From Actinomycetota bacterium (GTDB lineage Bacteria; Actinomycetota; Thermoleophilia; Gaiellales; Gaiellaceae): DNA of 64,000 nucleotides. The first letter of the stretch is position 1, and each line of letters opens with the position of its first letter. The translations under genes were made by a program, and so were the position numbers. The notes under the pieces are model-generated. The model was not told the DNA's origin. It worked only from the letters and a program-made list of their open reading frames with translations, and made no database searches. Below are positions 59,381-64,000 of the stretch, in pieces. The stretch covers positions 79,557-143,556 of the forward strand of contig SIRU01000064.1 of the NCBI GenBank assembly GCA_004366385.1. The letters are read 5' to 3'.

Positions 59381-60966
59381 GGCACGCGGAGCGGCAGCGC
59401 GGAGTGCTCCTCGATGTCGATCAGCGTGGCTTTCGACGAGAGCTCCGACCACTTGGCGACGAAGTCGCTTGTGGAGAGGGCGGGGTGGAGCGGCCCCCAG
59501 CTCGCCGACGCCTGCCACACGCCGAGGAACTTCCACCCGCCGTTCTCGATCCAACGCTCGAAGTCGATGAGCTGCTCGTGGCCGTGCCGTGACCTCTTGT
59601 ACCCCTCGAAGCTCGACCGTGAGGTCGAGAGGAGCAGCGACCCGTTGCCCGTCCCGGTGCGCCAGACCGCCACGTAGCGGCGCGCGCCGCCGTCCTCGTA
59701 GCTCTCGACGTCGGCGAGGTACGCGCTGCCGCCGAAGGCCTTCCATTTCTCGACGAGCCCGTTCCAGGTGAGCCCTCTGAGCAGCCCCCCGTCGCCGGCC
59801 TTCGGATCCGGCTTCTTGCGGTACACGCCGATGTAGCGCAGGTCGGGCCCGTGTTGGTAGACCTCCACGTCGATCAAGTCCTGCGAGCCCTTCGTCCTCG
59901 CCCAGTGCGACGCAAACGGCTGCCACGTCGCGGCGTAGAGGTCGCCGTTGCCGAGGCCCATACGCCAGAGCCCGGCGTAGCGCCGCTGGCCGTCGCGCAC
60001 GTACGTCTCGACGTCGGCGAGGTACTGGCCCTTCTTCGAGAGCTCGTTCCAGCGCGCGACGAGCCCGTTCCAGCTCATGTCGTAGTAGAGAGCGCCCGTC
60101 CGGCCCGGCGCCTTCGCCGCCCAGCTGCCCGAGAACACCGGCTTGGCCGCTCCGACGCCGCGCGTGAAGTACGCGTAGGTGTCGTTGTTCCGCTTGGCCC
60201 AGCTCCGCTTGTTCTCGGCCAGCCACGTGACGTTGTCCAACCCGTAGTACTTCTTGTCCTTGGTTCCGCCCGCGCCGTCGTACTGCCGATCGCGGACGTA
60301 CTTCCCGTTCACGGCCAGGTGATGCATCAGCTCGTGGACGAGGACGGCCGCGGAGCTCCTCAGCAGGAGCGCGCGATCGACGAACTTGTTGTCGACGTTC
60401 CTCAGAAAGCCGGGGCAGACGACGATCGTCTTGATCGGGAAGTGGTATGCGTCAGGGGGCCCGCTCCCGCCCGGATTGCCCTTGGGGCAGACGTCGACGT
60501 GCTCGTTGTCGATAATGCCCGGCTGGCCGCACCGGATGGTGTTGATTCCCTTCACGCCGCTCGCCTTCTTCCGGAAGCGCGCCTCCGCCTTGTCGACGGC
60601 CTCTCTGATGAAGCTCGCATTCCCGGCGTCGTAGGTCCCGAACCAGCGGCGCGGCGATGCCGACCAGGCGTCGCCCACCACGAAGTCGCGGTTCCAGAGC
60701 GCCGGGCGCTCCGACACCGGTCTCGACTGGATCGACTGGAGCAGCCGCTTCGCGCGCCACGTGGTGAAGTGCGCGAGCCTCCAGGCCTCCTCGAGGTAGG
60801 TCCGCTGCGATGACGAGCAGCCCTTGATTGAAGGCATCGGGGTTGACGGCATCGACGACGGATACCCGCCCGGAGGAACCTGCGACGACACCGACCCTGC
60901 GAGAACCAGCGTCCCGGCGAGTCCGGCAAACCCGGCGAGCACGAACGTGGCGACGAGTCGGTGCAC
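59377..60966 (-). CDS. Secreted zinc metalloprotease-like protein with C-terminal tandem repeats
   Basis: The 529-residue protein has a signal peptide (VATFVLAGFAGLAGTLVLAG). Its protease-like domain has the zinc motif H211-E-L-M-H215 in AAVLVHELMHHLAV, similar to M35/deuterolysin-type domains. From about residue 305 there are some five repeats of 45-50 residues with alternating YLADVETYVRDGQRRYAGLWR and W-FxxxW elements, resembling the Trp-rich repeats of polyglycine hydrolases. GAAAGGAG supports GTG 60966 over the upstream extension. Extracellular, probably acting on proteins or peptidoglycan peptides. Confidence 0.75.
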   Translation of the reverse strand: MHRLVATFVLAGFAGLAGTLVLAGSVSSQVPPGGYPSSMPSTPMPSIKGCSSSQRTYLEEAWRLAHFTTWRAKRLLQSIQSRPVSERPALWNRDFVVGDAWSASPRRWFGTYDAGNASFIREAVDKAEARFRKKASGVKGINTIRCGQPGIIDNEHVDVCPKGNPGGSGPPDAYHFPIKTIVVCPGFLRNVDNKFVDRALLLRSSAAVLVHELMHHLAVNGKYVRDRQYDGAGGTKDKKYYGLDNVTWLAENKRSWAKRNNDTYAYFTRGVGAAKPVFSGSWAAKAPGRTGALYYDMSWNGLVARWNELSKKGQYLADVETYVRDGQRRYAGLWRMGLGNGDLYAATWQPFASHWARTKGSQDLIDVEVYQHGPDLRYIGVYRKKPDPKAGDGGLLRGLTWNGLVEKWKAFGGSAYLADVESYEDGGARRYVAVWRTGTGNGSLLLSTSRSSFEGYKRSRHGHEQLIDFERWIENGGWKFLGVWQASASWGPLHPALSTSDFVAKWSELSSKATLIDIEEHSALPLRVP

Positions 60967-61175
60967 CGGGCTCCTTTCGGGCTCGGGGTCGGGGCGCGAG
61001 CGCTGCGTCGGACGATACGAGACGCCCTTCGGGTGGTCAATCTGGTCCAGCGGGCGCGGACGAGCGCACGGCGCGCCTTCTCCACGCGGCGGAGCGTGCC
61101 GCAACGGTCGAGAGCCGACGGCGCGGGAGCTCGAAGGCGAGAGGAACCGGCGCCCACGTCGCGTAAGGAGAAGTC

Positions 61176-62399
61176 GTGCCCGTGCGCGCGCCTCATCTCT
61201 ACCCGCTGCTCCGCGGCTTCGCGCTCGGCTCGTTCGTCATCCTGGGGCGCGAGCTCGAGGAGGGCGCGGATCTTCCCTTCGCGTTCGAGGAGCACGTCCA
61301 GCGTGGCGGCCCGGCGCTGTACGAGATGAAACCGCTCGTGCGCTCGTTCATCGAGGAGCGGGAGCCGCTGCTGCGGGCGCGGGAGGACGCACGGCTCGCG
61401 GTCGAGGAGCTGCGCCGCGAGCCGGCCGCGGGGATCTTCGCCCGGGCGCACGCAGGTCCACGGGCGACGGAGGAGCAGGCGCTGTTCCGAACGGTGCTCC
61501 TCGGGCTCCTGATCTCGACCGCGGAGGCGTGCGGCGGCTTCGACTGGGACGACGAGGCGTTCGAGCACGCGTACCTCGAGCTCGAGGCGTCGCTCTTCGG
61601 GGAGCATCGGCGGTACGTCGCGATCGCTCCGCTCGTCGGGCTGTCGGTGGCGAAGCCGGTCGCGCTCGCGGAAGGCCTCCGGCTGCGGCTCACGGCGCCC
61701 GGGGAGCTCTCGACGCACTGGCCGGAGTCGCGCGGGCTGCTCCCGCCGGGGTTCGGCGCCGAGCCGGACCGCTACTGCGTCCTCGAGCTGACGGCGGATC
61801 TCGACGCGGCCGACGACGTCCCGGACACGCCGGCGGAGATCGCGGACGCCGTGTCGGCGATCCGGCTGACCACGGCGGCCGCTCTCGCGGCTGGGCCGGT
61901 GCTCTTCGAGACGCTGGACGGGCGGCCGTTCGGTATCCGCCCCGTGCTGCCGATCGCGGCCACGCAGCCGCCGGGAGAGGCGTCTCGCCTGGACTCGTTC
62001 CGGGCGCCGATCGCCGTCGAGGTGCTGGGGTCGCTGTCGCTCGCCGACGGGGATCCCGCGCTCGCCGAGGCGCTCGACCGCTGGGAGCTGTCCCTCTTCC
62101 AGAACGATCCGTTCCGGTCGGAGCAGCTGCGGGCATCGCTCGCGGCGCTGCTCGGAGAGACCTGGCCGTTGCGCTGCTCCGTCCTGCTGGGCGAGGACGT
62201 CGGCGTGCGGGAGACGCTGCACGCGCACCTCGCGGCGGTGGCGGGTGGTGGGCCGGCAGGGCCGGATGTCGCGGACGCGGTTCGGCGCTCGCTGGTGGCG
62301 GTGCTCCGGTCCGGGGATCGCGGCGATCTCGTGCACGAGCTCGACCGCGAGCTCCTCGGGCTGCCGCGGCGCTCCGAGCGCCTGGCGCAGGCGGTCTGA
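61176..62399 (+). CDS. Hypothetical 407-residue protein
   Basis: I do not recognise this family. The N-terminal part (PHLYPLLRGFALGSFVILGRELEEGADLPFAFEEH) and the middle (RYVAIAPLVGLSVAKPVALAEGLRLRL, PDRYCVLELTADLDA) suggest an alpha/beta protein without membrane helices or signal peptide. TAAGGAG six bases before the GTG is a good ribosome site. A 14-bp palindrome (CGGCAGCGCTGCCG, 62409-62422) after the stop may act as a terminator. The roughly 210 bases upstream to the divergent protease gene hold only promoter-like sequence. Confidence 0.6.
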   Translation: MPVRAPHLYPLLRGFALGSFVILGRELEEGADLPFAFEEHVQRGGPALYEMKPLVRSFIEEREPLLRAREDARLAVEELRREPAAGIFARAHAGPRATEEQALFRTVLLGLLISTAEACGGFDWDDEAFEHAYLELEASLFGEHRRYVAIAPLVGLSVAKPVALAEGLRLRLTAPGELSTHWPESRGLLPPGFGAEPDRYCVLELTADLDAADDVPDTPAEIADAVSAIRLTTAAALAAGPVLFETLDGRPFGIRPVLPIAATQPPGEASRLDSFRAPIAVEVLGSLSLADGDPALAEALDRWELSLFQNDPFRSEQLRASLAALLGETWPLRCSVLLGEDVGVRETLHAHLAAVAGGGPAGPDVADAVRRSLVAVLRSGDRGDLVHELDRELLGLPRRSERLAQAV

Positions 62400-62408
62400 G
62401 CGCGCCTC

Positions 62409-62422
62409 CGGCAGCGCTGCCG
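62409..62422 (+). terminator. 14-bp palindrome after the 407-residue gene
   Basis: CGGCAGCGCTGCCG is perfectly self-complementary and begins nine bases after the stop. It lacks a U-tract, so this is a tentative intrinsic terminator. Confidence 0.4.
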
Positions 62423-62488
62423 CTTGCGTGGCCGAATCGGCACGAAGTCGTTACCCGGGTGTGAGCGTTGCCCGGCTACGGTCGACGC

Positions 62489-62695
62489 ATGGAGGAAGCG
62501 CGAGCAGTGCTGGAGCGGCTGGAGCGGATCGAGGCGCTCGACCGGGCGGGCGCCGACCGGCCGACGCTCCTGGCCGAGCTTCGAGGGCTGCTCGTCGACG
62601 CGGAGGCGTGGTCGAAGGCGGAAGGAGGTGATGCCGGGCAGCGGGCGGTCGACAACCTGCGGTCTGCCCTCGCCCGTGACATGATCGCCGTGTGA
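62489..62695 (+). CDS. Small helical protein of unknown function
   Basis: The 68-residue acidic helical protein runs MEEARAVLERLERIEALDRAG, then LLAELRGLLVDAEAWSKAEG. No family is recognised. ATG 62489 is six bases after TACGGT (62477-62482). Its TGA overlaps the GTG of the bicupin gene (GTGTGA), so the two are co-translated. Confidence 0.65.
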   Translation: MEEARAVLERLERIEALDRAGADRPTLLAELRGLLVDAEAWSKAEGGDAGQRAVDNLRSALARDMIAV

Positions 62696-63654
62696 GCTCG
62701 AACGGGGTCGTGCTGCACTGGGACGACCGTCCGACCTGGCGCGGCGAGCGTGGCCACATCGCGGGGACGTGGCGGAGCCTGACCGGTGACGCGTCGCGGG
62801 CGCTGGGGGTCAAGCGAATCGAGATCGACCCCGGGAAGTGGGCGACGCCGCTCCACCTCGAGGGCGCGGAGGAGGAGATCTTCTTCGTGCTCGCGGGAAG
62901 CGGCGTGTCGGTCCAGTCGGAGGGCGACGAGCCGCTCGCATACGAGGTACGCGCGGGCGACTGCCTCGTCCATCTCGCGCTCGAGAACGCACACACGCTG
63001 CAGGCGGGAGACGACGGCCTCGACGTGCTCGCGTTCGGGCAGCGGACACACGCGGCCGGGATCACGTGGCTGCCTCGTTCAGACGTGGCCTGGCTCGGCC
63101 ACACCTGGGCGCCGGTCGGCGCCGAGGAGGATCACCCCTGGGCCCGGGAGGCCGCTGCAGGCCCGCCCGCGGTGGGCGAGGTCTCGCCGCGCCCGTCGAC
63201 GATGGTCAGTGTCGAGGACGTGGAGCAGCAGGAGCGGGAGACGGCCACGATCGGGCGCCGTGTCCGCGACCTCGGCCGCGCGGCCGGGTCGCGGCAGACC
63301 GGGCTCCGGCTGGCGGAGGTGCTGCCGGGGAAGCTGAACGCGCCGCCGCACTGCCACTCCGCGGAGGAGGAGATCTTCGTCGTGCTCGACGGCGAGGGCG
63401 GCCTCCTGCTCTGGGAAGACGGGGGCGTCTCCGAGCATCCGGTTCGGGCCGGGTCGGTCATCGTGCGCCTGCCGGGGACGGGCGTTGCTCACGCCTTCCG
63501 CGGCGGGGAGGGCGGGCTGACCGTGCTCATGTACGGCAACCGCGATCCGAGCGACCTCTGCTTCTACCCACGCTCGGGCAAGGTCATGTTCCGAGGGCTC
63601 GGGCTCGCCGTGCGGCTCGGCGAGCCGCTCGACTACTGGGACGGGGAGGACTGA
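62692..63654 (+). CDS. Bicupin protein
   Basis: The 320-residue protein has two cupin domains. The first (residues about 35-120) contains ATPLHLEGAEEEIFFVLAGSG, with a single His. The second (about 210-300) has APPHCHSAEEEIFVVLDGEGGLLLWEDG and the late GTGVAHAF, a full metal set (His, His, Glu, His). Probably only the second half binds metal. The reaction is unknown; sugar isomerase or dioxygenase-like roles are possible. It is coupled to the small protein upstream. Confidence 0.83.
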   Translation: MSSNGVVLHWDDRPTWRGERGHIAGTWRSLTGDASRALGVKRIEIDPGKWATPLHLEGAEEEIFFVLAGSGVSVQSEGDEPLAYEVRAGDCLVHLALENAHTLQAGDDGLDVLAFGQRTHAAGITWLPRSDVAWLGHTWAPVGAEEDHPWAREAAAGPPAVGEVSPRPSTMVSVEDVEQQERETATIGRRVRDLGRAAGSRQTGLRLAEVLPGKLNAPPHCHSAEEEIFVVLDGEGGLLLWEDGGVSEHPVRAGSVIVRLPGTGVAHAFRGGEGGLTVLMYGNRDPSDLCFYPRSGKVMFRGLGLAVRLGEPLDYWDGED

Positions 63655-63747
63655 GCGGGCGGGGCGGGGGCGAGGGTCGGCTACCGTGAGCGCGGCGAGC
63701 GAGCAGGTTGAAGGAGTTTCGGCGATGGGCTGGAAGGTGACGCGGTC

Positions 63748-64000
63748 ATGGGGCTCTCACGCATCCTGCCGCGGTCCCAGTCGCGGCCCAGAACCGACGC
63801 AGACGACTCGCCCGCGGACGACGATCCCGAGCAGGCAGTGGACGCCGAGCCGCACCTCCAGGCCGTCCCCGACCCCGAGCCCCGCCCCGAGAGCGGGGCG
63901 AACGTGACCGCCAACGTCATCGTGTTCGCGAACCAGAAGGGCGGCGTCGCGAAGACCACCACGACCCTCAACCTCGGCGTCGCGCTCCACGAGCTGGGGC
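63748..64000 (+). CDS. parA: ParA-family ATPase (C-terminus outside window)
   Basis: The visible 84 residues include an acidic, Pro-rich N-terminal extension of about 55 residues and then VIVFANQKGGVAKTTTTLNLGVALHELG, the deviant Walker A (KGGxAKTT) of ParA/Soj-type ATPases. These partition DNA or position protein complexes. ATG 63748 begins the conserved frame; GGAAGG lies about a dozen bases upstream. TACCGT (63682-63687) may be the -10. A ParB partner may lie beyond the edge. Confidence 0.85.
   Translation, partial: MGLSRILPRSQSRPRTDADDSPADDDPEQAVDAEPHLQAVPDPEPRPESGANVTANVIVFANQKGGVAKTTTTLNLGVALHELG

Noticed and set aside
1..64000. CRISPR arrays, tRNA or rRNA genes, prophage
   Set aside because: No regularly spaced repeats, no cloverleaf-like or rRNA sequence and no phage structural genes were seen when reading both strands.

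Overview
The window reads as a chromosomal segment of a very high-GC actinobacterium, most likely a deep-branching lineage such as Thermoleophilia; this is inferred from gene content only. Pointers are the CysO/CysM/Mec/MoeZ cysteine pathway, an F420-type NADP oxidoreductase, an actinobacterial/Firmicute-type LexA box (GAAC-N4-GTTC), a sigma-A-type principal sigma factor and many leaderless genes. No rRNA, tRNA or CRISPR array was seen. Coding density is high: no gene-free stretch exceeds about 300 bases apart from the IS remnant region (50311-51120).

Layout. 1-8.5 kb: partial NarL-type response regulator, SOS-controlled radical SAM protein, DUF4386-like membrane protein, MBL hydrolase, CNNM/CBS protein behind a structured leader, MFS exporter, and a DesK-type kinase/NarL regulator pair facing a small membrane protein and a lipoprotein. 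8.5-14.5 kb: glycolate oxidase glcD-glcE-glcF, downstream of npdG and a frameshifted ltrA, plus two small genes. 14.5-20 kb: an acyl-CoA-synthetase-like protein with a 530-residue Pro/Glu tail, then lemA-htpX. 20-23 kb: moeZ-cysO-cysM-mec, a protein-thiocarboxylate cysteine pathway whose CysO ends in Gly-Gly-Leu. 23-33 kb: TPR protein, principal sigma factor, M20 peptidase, VOC proteins, HxlR regulator, methyltransferase, amidohydrolase and acyl-CoA dehydrogenase. 34-39 kb: VOC protein, a PLP decarboxylase and an MFS transporter that each carry a C-terminal cyclic-nucleotide-binding domain, and an agmatinase-like enzyme. 39-43 kb: secreted protein, cupin, PLD protein. 43-50 kb: a six-gene run of dipeptidase, anchored protein, Dcu transporter, APC permease, class II amidotransferase and tyrosine phenol-lyase, apparently for peptide and tyrosine catabolism. 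50.3-54 kb: truncated IS481 transposase next to a two-P-loop AAA/STAND ATPase. 54-64 kb: HhH-GPD protein, DUF6228-like gene, Lhr helicase, secreted metalloprotease with C-terminal repeats, an unrecognised 407-residue protein, a bicupin and the start of a ParA ATPase.

Cross-cutting signals. At least 23 genes have a TANNNT-like -10 only 6-11 bases before the start codon, so leaderless initiation looks like the default for first genes, while internal operon genes use Shine-Dalgarno sites. In seven cases the TAG/TAA stop of the upstream gene forms the first bases of that -10. Two families of palindromic repeats are dispersed here: paired GGTGTC-N-GACACC elements and a 15-bp GTGGCTC-N-GAGCCAC palindrome that sits twice inside the Lhr coding sequence in different frames. 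A duplicated triple direct repeat with an 11-bp period precedes the two consecutive genes at 34013 and 34620. All functions are read from motifs without database searches.
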